Below, one piece after another: positions 45,022-53,366 of a stretch of DNA of 64,000 bases; position 1 is the first letter of the stretch, and each line of letters opens with the position of its first letter. Both the position numbers and the translations under genes were made by a program. Source of the stretch: Candidatus Acidulodesulfobacterium acidiphilum (lineage in GTDB: Bacteria; SZUA-79; Acidulodesulfobacterales; Acidulodesulfobacteraceae). The stretch spans positions 1 to 64,000 of the forward strand of contig SHMQ01000009.1 in assembly GCA_008534395.1 (NCBI GenBank), read 5' to 3'. The notes under the pieces are model-generated. The model ran no database searches and was not told the DNA's origin. It worked only from the letters and a program-made list of their open reading frames with translations.

Positions 45022-46156
45022 TTATGCTCTTACGCCCAACAGATATGCGCTTATAAATTCGTCGATGTCGCCGTCAAATACACTTTTATCGTCGTATATG
45101 GTGACCCCAGTCCTGTGGTCTTTAATGACTCTGTTTGGGTTGAGGGTATAAGACCTTATCTGCGAACCCCAAGATATCTCTTTTTTTGTTTTGTTTACCT
45201 TATCTTCTTCCTCTTCCTGCTTTTTTTTGTAATAGTCGTAAAGTCTTGCCCTTAAGAGTTTATATGCCGAATCTTTGTTTTTATGCTGAGACCTTTCGTT
45301 TTGACAAGCTACTACTATGCCTGTCGGGATATGTGTCAGCCTGACGGCTGAATCGGTAGTATTGACGTGCTGTCCGCCTGCTCCGCTGGAACGGTAAGTG
45401 TCTATTTTAACGTCTTTTTCGTCTATAACTACGTCGATAGAATCGTCTATCTCGGGATAAACGAATACGGAAGCAAAAGACGTATGCCTTCTTTTATTTG
45501 CATCGAAAGGAGAAATCCTTACTAATCTGTGAACGCCGCTTTCCGCCTTAAGATAACCGTAGGCATATTTACCGTGGACGGTAAAAGTAACGCTTTTTAC
45601 TCCAGCTTCTTCGCCTGCATTAAACTCCATTATTGCCGTTTTAAATTTTCTGCGCTCCGCCCACCTTAGATACATTCTTAAAAGCATATTTGCAAAATCC
45701 ATGGATTCGGTACCGCCAGAACCTGCATGAATTTCCACTATAGCATCTAGTTTGTCGTCTTTTCCGGAAAGAGTAGTATCCATTTCTAAAGAGGATACGC
45801 TTTTTTCTAAAGATTTTACGCCGGCGAAAATTTCTTCTAGCATTTTTTCGTCATTTTCTTCTATAGAAATATCGTATAGGTCTTTTATGTTTTTAAACTC
45901 TTCGTAAACGGAATAAAAAGTTTTAATCTTATTTTCAATAGCCGATTTTTCTATCAATATTTCCTTAGAATAGCTTATATCTTTATAAAAATCTTCTTTT
46001 GAAGAAATTTCTTCTATCTCTTTTAGTCTTTTTTCGGAAATATCTACTTCAAAGCGCCCTCCGCAGTTTTTCTAATTTTTCTTCGAGGGTTTTCAGGCTT
46101 CTTTCCAAAAAACTTACGTTAAAAAGCGAATCGCTCTGTGCTGAAGCTATAGACAT
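45022..46156 (-). CDS. prfB: Peptide chain release factor 2 (programmed +1 frameshift)
   Basis: Two overlapping frames make RF2. Frame one is 46156-46052 (35 codons, starts MSIASAQSD, good GGAGG ribosome site) and meets an in-frame TGA at 46051-46049. Slipping one base onward reads GAA from 46050 and continues unbroken to TAA at 45022, giving about 377 residues. The protein has the peptide anticodon SPF in RISPFDANKRRH and the GGQ motif SSGAGGQHVNTTDSAVR. RF2 ends translation at TGA and TAA. The frameshift lets RF2 level control its own synthesis. The TTG near 45957 is not the real start. Confidence 0.95.
46049..46063 (-). promoter_or_regulatory. prfB +1 frameshift site
   Basis: The minus strand reads CGGAGGGCGCTTTGA. 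An internal Shine-Dalgarno-like GGAGG lies 3-4 bases before the slippery CTT codon, which is followed by TGA with A as next base. This is the same architecture as E. coli prfB (AGGGGGTATCTTTGAC). Confidence 0.95.
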
Positions 46157-46197
46157 TTAAAAAACCTCCGGATAAATATATCTTTTTAAATTTAACT

Positions 46198-47775
46198 TTA
46201 TTTTTCTCTATAAATATTTAATGCAGGAAACAGTTTTAATATAAAAATATATAACATTGAAATTATAAAAACAAAATCCGATATATATGCAAATATATTA
46301 CCATATAATGCAAAAAAAGTCTTTCTATTAATTAATTTAACGTAACCTATCATATAAGTACGCTTAAATATCGCGGTTTCATCTAAAATTTTACCGACCG
46401 GCGATATTATTCCGCTTATGCCCGTATTTCCGGCGCGGGCAATAAACCTTTCATTTTCTACCGCAGGAAAAACGGTCATAGACATATCCTGATAAGGAGC
46501 CGATGTTTTGCCGTACCATGCATCGTCCGTAATACTCACGAAAAGATTTGCGCCTTTTTTTGGAAAATGCCTTACAAGTCCGTCAAAATAAGCTTCATAG
46601 CATATCATGGAACCTATTTTTAATTTGCCGTTTTTTAAAATCCTGAACTTTTTGCCCGCCGTAAAGTTTCCTATACCCGCTCCCTTTAAAATATGCGCGA
46701 GAAAAGGCAGCTGTTTCTTTAACGGTATATATTCTCCGAAAGGGACTAAATGATGTTTATCGTAATAATAATACCTTCCTTTGTCGGTAAACATATAGTC
46801 CCTGTTATAATAATGGTACTTAAAATTAAAAAATTTAAATCCTATAGCGCCAAAAACCATATCTATTTTATGCTTTTCGGTAAATCTCATAACCTTGTTC
46901 CAGTAAAAAGGATAAACCGATATAATATACGGGAGAGCAGTTTCAGGCCATATAACCAGCTTAGGTTTATATTTTAAAGACTGCTTGGTCAATTTAAGAT
47001 ATATATGCGTCGTTCTTTTTTTAGTAATTTTCCATTTTTGGAACATACCTATATTTCCTTGAATAAGGGCGACCCTTAAAGGTTTTTTATGTTTAACGAG
47101 TTTATTTATCGAATATATATTGTAATAACCGTATAATATAACTAAAATAAAAACCGATATAACAAAAAAAAGCTCAAATAATGCCTGTTTTTTTGAAAAC
47201 CTGTTTTTTTGAAAAATAAAACTGAATATTGAATAATTAATCAGAACTATTATAAAAGATAATCCGAAAACGCCGATAATATTGGAAATTTGTATAAAAG
47301 GAATATTTAAATACTGCGAGTATCCCAAGTTTTCCCATGGAAAACCCGTTAAAAGCTTAGATTTCAAAAACTCGAAAAAAACCCAGTTTGAAGGTATTAG
47401 AATAAAGCTTAATTTCTTATATCGGTTTAATATAATCTTTGAAAAACCGGCAAACAGAGCTACGTAAAGAGCAAGATACGAAGCAAGAAGAATAAGCGCA
47501 AAAACCGCTATATAGTAAGGAAGGTCGCCGAATTTACTTACGGTGTAAACTATCCAGTAAAGTATAATTACGTATGAAATTATACCTGCAATAAAACCGT
47601 ATAAGAAAGATTCTTTAAAACCCTTAGATTTATGTACGGCGTATAAAAGAGGGATTAATGCAATCCATGCAAGAAATTCAAGGTTAAAAACAGGAAATAA
47701 AAGGGCTGTTATAACGCCGGACAAACCAGCTAAGCATAGATTTTTTATTTTATCGTTCGTTAATATTGTCTTCAT
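46198..47775 (-). CDS. lnt: Apolipoprotein N-acyltransferase
   Basis: The 525-residue inner-membrane enzyme adds the third acyl chain to lipoproteins. About six to seven N-terminal helices (10-210) precede a periplasmic nitrilase domain and one last helix (about 495-518). The Glu-Lys-Cys triad is visible in VIWPETALPY, the lysine near LPFLAHILK-type loop after PFGEYIPLKK, and MICYEAYF. This triacylation prepares lipoproteins for the LolCDE system encoded downstream. It follows mazG by 2 bases. Confidence 0.95.
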   Translation of the reverse strand: MKTILTNDKIKNLCLAGLSGVITALLFPVFNLEFLAWIALIPLLYAVHKSKGFKESFLYGFIAGIISYVIILYWIVYTVSKFGDLPYYIAVFALILLASYLALYVALFAGFSKIILNRYKKLSFILIPSNWVFFEFLKSKLLTGFPWENLGYSQYLNIPFIQISNIIGVFGLSFIIVLINYSIFSFIFQKNRFSKKQALFELFFVISVFILVILYGYYNIYSINKLVKHKKPLRVALIQGNIGMFQKWKITKKRTTHIYLKLTKQSLKYKPKLVIWPETALPYIISVYPFYWNKVMRFTEKHKIDMVFGAIGFKFFNFKYHYYNRDYMFTDKGRYYYYDKHHLVPFGEYIPLKKQLPFLAHILKGAGIGNFTAGKKFRILKNGKLKIGSMICYEAYFDGLVRHFPKKGANLFVSITDDAWYGKTSAPYQDMSMTVFPAVENERFIARAGNTGISGIISPVGKILDETAIFKRTYMIGYVKLINRKTFFALYGNIFAYISDFVFIISMLYIFILKLFPALNIYREK

Positions 47776-47777
47776 TA

Positions 47778-48620
47778 TTATGACCCTCTTTTAGATGATT
47801 CCCATAACTCGTCCAAGCTTGCGGCATCTAATTCCGAAAGCGGTTTTGCAGCTTTTTCCTCAATATATCCGAATCTTTTTATAAATTTATCCGTGGATTT
47901 ATTTAAAGCCGAACAGGGATGTATATCTAAAAGCCTTCCCATATTTACTATTGAAAATAGAATATCGCCGTATTCTTCGGTTATTTTATTTTTATTTCCG
48001 TCTTTATCCGTATTCAAGTTATTACCCAGTTCCTCTTTAAATTCTTCTATTTCTTCATATACTTTTTTTAAAGCCTCTTCGGCGTCCGCAAAATCTAAAC
48101 CCTGCCTCTTAGCTTTTTCCTGAACCATATATGCCCTGTGCAGAGACGGCATGGATTCAGAAATATATACAGACGGTTTTTTCGGAACGTCCGGTTTATT
48201 TTTCGATTTTTCCTTCTTTTCTTCCCCTTTAATCCTTTCCCAATTTCTAAGGATAGCGTCTTCAAGGCATTCGCCTTCTTTCAAAGAAAAATTTTCGTCG
48301 AAAACGTGAGGATGTCTTCTTATAAGTTTTTTGTTTACCGTCTCTATAACGTCGTTTATAGAAAACTCTTTTTTATCTGCATATATGTCCGATAAAAAAA
48401 CAACTTGAAGAAGAAGGTCGCCGAGTTCTTCCATTATTTCGATTTTATCGCCGGAGCCTATAGCCTCTACTACTTCGTAAGCTTCTTCTATAATATACGG
48501 TTTTAAGGTTTCTTCAGTCTGCTTCCTATCCCATGGACAGCCGGTTTCCGACCTTAATTTTTTAACTATTTCTATAAGCTCGTTGAGTTTATAGGTTTTT
48601 TGCTTTTCTTTTGCAGACAT
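47778..48620 (-). CDS. mazG: Nucleoside triphosphate pyrophosphohydrolase MazG
   Basis: The 280-residue protein has two MazG modules. The first has the metal-binding EExxE/D pattern (IIEEAYEVVEAIGSGD, MEELGDLLLQVVF) and CPWDRKQT before it. The second has YEEIEEFKEELG and EEYGDILFSIVNMGRL. It hydrolyses NTPs to NMP and pyrophosphate, cleaning damaged nucleotides and, in E. coli, lowering ppGpp. A Lys/Pro-rich linker (GEEKKEKSKNKPDVPKKP) separates the modules. It lies 30 bases after the DgkA-PAP2 gene. Confidence 0.94.
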   Translation of the reverse strand: MSAKEKQKTYKLNELIEIVKKLRSETGCPWDRKQTEETLKPYIIEEAYEVVEAIGSGDKIEIMEELGDLLLQVVFLSDIYADKKEFSINDVIETVNKKLIRRHPHVFDENFSLKEGECLEDAILRNWERIKGEEKKEKSKNKPDVPKKPSVYISESMPSLHRAYMVQEKAKRQGLDFADAEEALKKVYEEIEEFKEELGNNLNTDKDGNKNKITEEYGDILFSIVNMGRLLDIHPCSALNKSTDKFIKRFGYIEEKAAKPLSELDAASLDELWESSKRGS

Positions 48621-48650
48621 TATTCTCCTTATTTAAAATTTTTACAATTA

Positions 48651-49358
48651 TTAAAAATAAAACAGCTTAAATATAAGCACGGTAATTAAAATTCCTATAA
48701 TGCTTCCGGTTAAAACCTCTATTTTAGTATGAATTCCGCTGCTAATTCTGGAAAGAGCTATCGTTAGCGCAAGAATAAACGTAAGCAGGGAAACTACAGG
48801 ATTTAAAGTCAAAAAAGATACTATAAGCCATATAGAAAAGGCTATAGCGGCATGGCCGCTCGGAAAACCTCCCCTTAAGGGTGTGCCTTTATTAAACATA
48901 GCCTTTATTATTATAATTCCTACAAAAACAATCGATATAATTATTACGGATATATCGGAACCTTCGGTTTTAATCATATTTATCGTATAGTATATCAAAT
49001 AATAAAGGTATTTGGAAAAAATTATGTATCCGACTACGAACGAACCGAAGGCGGATAAAAGAACCGCGCCGGCGGCTAAATTTTTAACGGCGGCAATTTC
49101 TTCAGAATGCTCTTTGGATATAAAATCGGCAAGATATTCTATGGAAGTATTAAGAGTTTCCGCAAATAAAACAAAAAAAACGGAAACAAGGACGAATAAG
49201 ATATCTATTTTCGATACTTTTAAAAAAAGAGCAAGTATTATGGCGGCAAGAGCTACGGAAAAATGTATTTTCATATTTTTCTCGGTCTTGGTAGCTAAAA
49301 TAATGCCCTCTATAGCGGCGTTAAAAGATTCCAAGCGGCTCTGCGTTGTTTTTTTCAT
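48651..49358 (-). CDS. Fusion of DgkA-type lipid kinase and PAP2 lipid phosphatase
   Basis: The 235-residue membrane protein joins two enzymes. Residues 1-125 are a DgkA/undecaprenol kinase domain (SFNAAIEGI, ETLNTSIEYLAD, KNLAAGAVLL). Residues 130-235 are a PAP2 phosphatase with GFPSGHAAIAF and SRISSGIHTKIEVLTGS, the catalytic histidines of motifs 2 and 3; motif 1 may be the K..R in KAMFNKGTPLRGG. The kinase should phosphorylate undecaprenol or diacylglycerol, and the phosphatase should reverse such steps or dephosphorylate undecaprenyl pyrophosphate. It starts 4 bases after ybeY ends. The link to lipid-carrier recycling is inferred. Confidence 0.85.
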   Translation of the reverse strand: MKKTTQSRLESFNAAIEGIILATKTEKNMKIHFSVALAAIILALFLKVSKIDILFVLVSVFFVLFAETLNTSIEYLADFISKEHSEEIAAVKNLAAGAVLLSAFGSFVVGYIIFSKYLYYLIYYTINMIKTEGSDISVIIISIVFVGIIIIKAMFNKGTPLRGGFPSGHAAIAFSIWLIVSFLTLNPVVSLLTFILALTIALSRISSGIHTKIEVLTGSIIGILITVLIFKLFYF

Positions 49359-49362
49359 ATAA

Positions 49363-49929
49363 TTACAATTTCCAGTTTAACTCTTTATATAAAAAATTCT
49401 GCATATTTTTCATATCTTCATCATAATCTTCATCGTCTAAATTCATTTTGTGTTCTTCGTCGTGAACGTATCCGAAAAGGTGAAGAATACCGTGTATAAC
49501 AAGCAGAGCGATCTCCCTGCGAAAACCTTTTAGGTAATAATATCGGGGTCGGCTTTCTTTATTTTCGTCTTTATATTCGTAATTATCGCCGTTCAGGGAT
49601 ATCCACTCTGATTTTTCCCAAAACTCGCGGTTTTTGAGGTAGTTTTTTTGCGCAACGGACGGCGATATATATATTTCGCCGATATGATAAACGCCGTTTT
49701 CCCATTCTTTAATCTCAAACGACAGTACGTCGGTAGCTTTATTTTGATTCCTGTAAGTTTTATTCAATGTTTTAATATAATTTTCTGAACAGAAAATTAT
49801 ATCTATTTCATAATAACCGCAATAAAGTTTGTTTACGGAATTTTTAACGATATAGCGGACTAACCTTTGGTTTATTTTCGATTTTCTCTGAATATCCGTT
49901 ATATTTATTATCGACTTTGCCTGCTTCAC
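49363..49929 (-). CDS. ybeY: Endoribonuclease YbeY (16S rRNA maturation)
   Basis: The 188-residue metalloprotein has the zinc motif HGILHLFGYVHDEEH (H-x3-H-x5-H) and the family strand TDVLSFEIKEW. It trims 16S rRNA 3' ends and helps ribosome quality control. Its start overlaps the end of the HD-domain gene by 86 bases, in another frame. The ATG at 49929 gives a plausible N-terminus (SIINITDIQRKSKINQRLVR), and later starts would cut the first strand. The order phoH-HD-ybeY is conserved widely. Confidence 0.93.
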   Translation of the reverse strand: MKQAKSIINITDIQRKSKINQRLVRYIVKNSVNKLYCGYYEIDIIFCSENYIKTLNKTYRNQNKATDVLSFEIKEWENGVYHIGEIYISPSVAQKNYLKNREFWEKSEWISLNGDNYEYKDENKESRPRYYYLKGFRREIALLVIHGILHLFGYVHDEEHKMNLDDEDYDEDMKNMQNFLYKELNWKL

Positions 49930-52162
49930 TTTTATCGGCTCCTCCGGTCTGCCTGTCTATATATGGAATTCTTTGATGAAAAACGGAATTCAAAACTTTC
50001 ACGAAAGCATCGCCTATAATATGAAGATCTTTCAGCGTCAATTCGCATTCGTCAAGCTGTCCGTCGGTATAAATTCTATTTATAGTTTTTCTGACCATCT
50101 GTTCAAGTCTCGACGGCGATATATTCGACATCGATCTCGATATAGCTTCTACGGAATCGGCCAACATAATTATTCCAGCCTCTTTAGTCTGCGGTTTTCT
50201 ACCTGCGTATCTGAAAGCGTCGCTTGAAATATGCGCACCTTTATTTTCGTTATACGCCTTTTCGTAAAAAGACCCTATCATAGAAGTACCGTGATGTTCG
50301 GCGATTATGCTTTCTATTTTATTTCCTAGTTTATATTTTTTTGCAAGTTCCTGTCCGTCTTTTACATGCGAAGCTATAATCAAACTGCTCATAGTTGGAG
50401 AAAGTTTGTCGTGCGGATTTTCGGAATTTACTATATTTTCTATGAAATAGTTGGGCTTTGTTATTTTCCCTATATCGTGGTATAGGCTCGCAACTCTCGC
50501 CAGAAGAGGGTTGGCTCCCACAGCCGTAGCGGCAGATTCCGCAAGGGTAGAAGTCATTATCGAATGCTGGTAGGTGCCTGGAGCCGCTATAGAAAACTGC
50601 CGGAGCAAAGGGTTGCCGGCGCTTGAAAGTTCAAGCAGTTTAAAATCGGTCGTAAAGCCGAATATGCTTTCCAAAACCGGAATAAGCCCTATAACCATAA
50701 TAGAAGAAATTACGCCTGATAAAAAAGCCGAAACGACGGCATAAAGAGTTTGAACGTTTATAAGATTAAACCCTATTAACGCAAATGCCGATACCATTAC
50801 TACGTTTATCGAACCCGTAATAACGCCGGCCCTTATTACTCTTCCCCAAGAAGAGAAGTCGAAAACCTCATAAGACGCTATAAAACTTCCGGCGAACGTA
50901 TATACCATAAAAAAAATAGAATTTTTAAAAATTATAGAAGTCAATATTGAGAAAAGCGCAATATAAACAACCGAAACTTCCGAATTTAAAATTATCCTTA
51001 CAAGCATTGGTCCAAAAGCGAAAGGAATCAGGTAATATAAATCGTTTTTATCTATAAAAGGGAAATATAAAGCAAGCGCGTTGGAAAATATAATTCCCGC
51101 TTTTATCAATAATATCGAAAAAAGTAAAATCGTGATAACAAAAAGTATATTTTTGAAATCTAACGTCGTCCTGAATTTTTTTATGTACTTGAAAGGAAAA
51201 ATATATGATAACCACAAAAGTGTAGTTATTACCAAAAACAATCCTATTAAAGACGGTATATTATTTTTTAATTTAAATTTAGAATCGTACGTATTTAATT
51301 CAAGCGCTTTCGACTTAGCTATCAGCTCTCCCGCCTTTATCAGGAGCGAGCCTTTGTTTACATGTATAAAAATAGGTTTATTTTCTTTTTTTATTATTTC
51401 TATTTTTTTTAGCGTAAGATATTTTGAGTAAACTATATCCGGTTTTATAATATTGTAAGAAATATCGTAAATATACATACGCATATAATTAGGCAGGAAA
51501 TATAAATATTTTACGGTATAATAATAAGCGAAACTTTTTGCTTTTTTGGCAGTAAAAAAAATTTGAGGATAGCTTACTATTTTTTGTGTATCCGTTACGG
51601 TGTTTTTTATTTCCATGTTTTTGCCCGACGACGGCAGTTTAGAAATAACCCCCGTTTTGTAAACGCTCGAAACTATATTTAAAACATATTTTTCTAAGTT
51701 TTTGTTGTAATTTAAATAATAAAATTCGTTAAGAACGTTTTTATTTAATTTTGCTCCTAATTTAGACTCGAATATGTTTTCCGTAATACTTTGATTTTTC
51801 TTATCGGGCTTGTGTTCGTCTTTATATGTTCTTGCTAAGGAAAAGGATTGTTTTATTCTCCTATTTATATTTGTTTTAATTTCAGGATAATAAAAATAAA
51901 CATCGGGGCTTTTGGCAATCTTCTTTTTTAAAATTGCGTTGGTTGCTTTTGTATTTACATATCTAAAATTTCTTTTGGCTATTATCGTTTTTGTTGCTAT
52001 CTCTCCTGCTTTATACTTATTTTTTATAAATTCCAAACCGTTATAAAGCAGAAAAGTCAATAATACCGAAGCTATTAAAAGAATGATTAAAAGAGCGGAA
52101 TAACGGCTTTTGATTTCGATAGAATTATTTTTTAAAAATTCTAAAAATTTAGTTCTTTTCAT
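49844..52162 (-). CDS. 7TM-HD family membrane phosphohydrolase (PgpH-like)
   Basis: The 772-residue protein has TM1 at about 22-44, an extracytoplasmic 7TMR-HDED domain (45-300), six or seven helices (about 303-500), and a cytoplasmic HD domain with SLYHDIGK (H562, D563), HHGTS and a distal D. Listeria PgpH of this layout degrades cyclic-di-AMP; the nucleotide used here is not known and no c-di-AMP cyclase is in the window. Its start overlaps phoH by 14 bases and its end overlaps ybeY by 86. The Lys-rich extracellular domain and normal length suggest an intact protein. Confidence 0.9.
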   Translation of the reverse strand: MKRTKFLEFLKNNSIEIKSRYSALLIILLIASVLLTFLLYNGLEFIKNKYKAGEIATKTIIAKRNFRYVNTKATNAILKKKIAKSPDVYFYYPEIKTNINRRIKQSFSLARTYKDEHKPDKKNQSITENIFESKLGAKLNKNVLNEFYYLNYNKNLEKYVLNIVSSVYKTGVISKLPSSGKNMEIKNTVTDTQKIVSYPQIFFTAKKAKSFAYYYTVKYLYFLPNYMRMYIYDISYNIIKPDIVYSKYLTLKKIEIIKKENKPIFIHVNKGSLLIKAGELIAKSKALELNTYDSKFKLKNNIPSLIGLFLVITTLLWLSYIFPFKYIKKFRTTLDFKNILFVITILLFSILLIKAGIIFSNALALYFPFIDKNDLYYLIPFAFGPMLVRIILNSEVSVVYIALFSILTSIIFKNSIFFMVYTFAGSFIASYEVFDFSSWGRVIRAGVITGSINVVMVSAFALIGFNLINVQTLYAVVSAFLSGVISSIMVIGLIPVLESIFGFTTDFKLLELSSAGNPLLRQFSIAAPGTYQHSIMTSTLAESAATAVGANPLLARVASLYHDIGKITKPNYFIENIVNSENPHDKLSPTMSSLIIASHVKDGQELAKKYKLGNKIESIIAEHHGTSMIGSFYEKAYNENKGAHISSDAFRYAGRKPQTKEAGIIMLADSVEAISRSMSNISPSRLEQMVRKTINRIYTDGQLDECELTLKDLHIIGDAFVKVLNSVFHQRIPYIDRQTGGADKSEAGKVDNKYNGYSEKIENKPKVSPLYR

Positions 52163-53159
52163 ATGCTTTTATTATATCGCGGACTAATTTATGTCGCAGG
52201 ACGTCTGTTTCGTCAAAACTTACTACTTCTATGCCGTCTATATTTTTTAATATCTTGCTTGCTTTTATAAGGCCGGAATCTTTATCGGAAGGCAGGTCCG
52301 TCTGGGTAATATCGCCGTTTACTACTATTTTAGATCCGGAACCTATTCTGGTCAGCATCATTTTCATCTGTTCGTTAGTAGCATTTTGCGCTTCGTCAAG
52401 TATTATAAACGAGTTATTTAAAGTCCTTCCTCTCATAAAAGCTATAGGAGCGATTTCTATAACATCCGTTTCTATAAGTCTCATAGCTTTTTCAAACTCC
52501 GTCATTTCATAGAGTGCATCGTATAGCGGACGCAAATACGGATTTATCTTTTGCGCAATATCTCCAGGCAGGAAACCTAATTTTTCTCCTGCCTCCACAG
52601 CAGGACGAGTCAAAATTATCCTGTCAAAAACTTTATTCTGAAATAAAGATATAGCACAAGCCATTGCAAGATAAGTTTTTCCTGTTCCTGCAGGACCTAT
52701 GCCGATAACTACGTCGCTTTTAAAAATTGCATCAGTGTATTTTTTCTGATTTGGAGTTCTCGGAGTTATATTTTTCTTTCTTGGAGTTAAAAGAATAGAC
52801 GGATATAAATGAGCGGCTACGTTAATTTCCGGACTGTCTATTTTTAATTTAGCCAATCTTTTTAAATCTGCATCGGCTATAGTTTCGTTTGTTTTAAACA
52901 GATTTATCAAATCCTTTATAAAAAAAACGGCGGTACGTATATTCTTTTTTAATCCTTTTACGATTACCGTATTGCCCCTGACCGACATATCAACGTCGAA
53001 CTCAGATTCTATAAGACTTTTAATGCCGAAGGAAGGATTTGAAAATTTATTGAAAAGTTCTAAATTTTCAAGCGCTATCCTCTCGGTATCGTTCTTTTCA
53101 TGCTTTATCAAGGTTAAAGAACCGCTTTCGGCCTTTAAGCGTTTATCGTCTCTGCGCAA
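52149..53159 (-). CDS. PhoH family protein (PhoH-like ATPase)
   Basis: The 336-residue protein has a KH-like RNA-binding part (about 40-85) and a P-loop ATPase with GPAGTGKTYLA, IILTRPAVEAGEKLGFLPGD and FIILDEAQNAT. Members are thought to act in RNA metabolism, often with YbeY, whose gene lies two genes downstream. The reading frame opens at TTG 53159 after an in-frame stop. No ATG exists before the conserved region, so a TTG start (53159, or 53111 at LIKHEKND) is needed. A distant AGAGGT makes the start uncertain. Confidence 0.9.
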   Translation of the reverse strand: MRRDDKRLKAESGSLTLIKHEKNDTERIALENLELFNKFSNPSFGIKSLIESEFDVDMSVRGNTVIVKGLKKNIRTAVFFIKDLINLFKTNETIADADLKRLAKLKIDSPEINVAAHLYPSILLTPRKKNITPRTPNQKKYTDAIFKSDVVIGIGPAGTGKTYLAMACAISLFQNKVFDRIILTRPAVEAGEKLGFLPGDIAQKINPYLRPLYDALYEMTEFEKAMRLIETDVIEIAPIAFMRGRTLNNSFIILDEAQNATNEQMKMMLTRIGSGSKIVVNGDITQTDLPSDKDSGLIKASKILKNIDGIEVVSFDETDVLRHKLVRDIIKAYEKN

Positions 53160-53198
53160 ATTTTATTTTTTAATTACCTCTTAAAAAAATATACGAAA

Positions 53199-53231
53199 AA
53201 TTATACAATATTACTTATATATTGTATAATT
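53199..53231. promoter_or_regulatory. 13-bp inverted repeat in the phoH leader
   Basis: AATTATACAATAT and its exact reverse complement flank a 7-base loop. It lies between the phoH promoter and start codon, about 25-57 bases after the predicted start point, so it could be an operator or an RNA hairpin near translation initiation. It is all AT except two bases, so hairpin stability is modest. Confidence 0.55.
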
Positions 53232-53262
53232 ATAATAACTTAAAAATTATCCGCATATTTCG

Positions 53263-53290
53263 ATTATAACATTATTGTAAAAAAAGTCAA
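53263..53290 (-). promoter_or_regulatory. Strong sigma-70 promoter of the phoH operon
   Basis: On the minus strand TTGACT (53290-53285) and a perfect TATAAT (53268-53263) are 16 bases apart, with TGT before the -10. The start point should be near 53256. This drives phoH and probably the genes after it down to prfB or beyond. It is the best promoter match in the window. Confidence 0.75.
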
Positions 53291-53366
53291 AAAACTATCT
53301 GCGGCGACTGAATTCATACTGCGCTGCCGCAAAACGGATAACAAAACAGTTATAAGGAATATATAA

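Noticed and set aside
45022-45957. A shorter RF2 beginning at TTG 45957
   Set aside because: The coding frame continues upstream to a textbook frameshift site and a first frame with a good ribosome-binding site and ATG at 46156.
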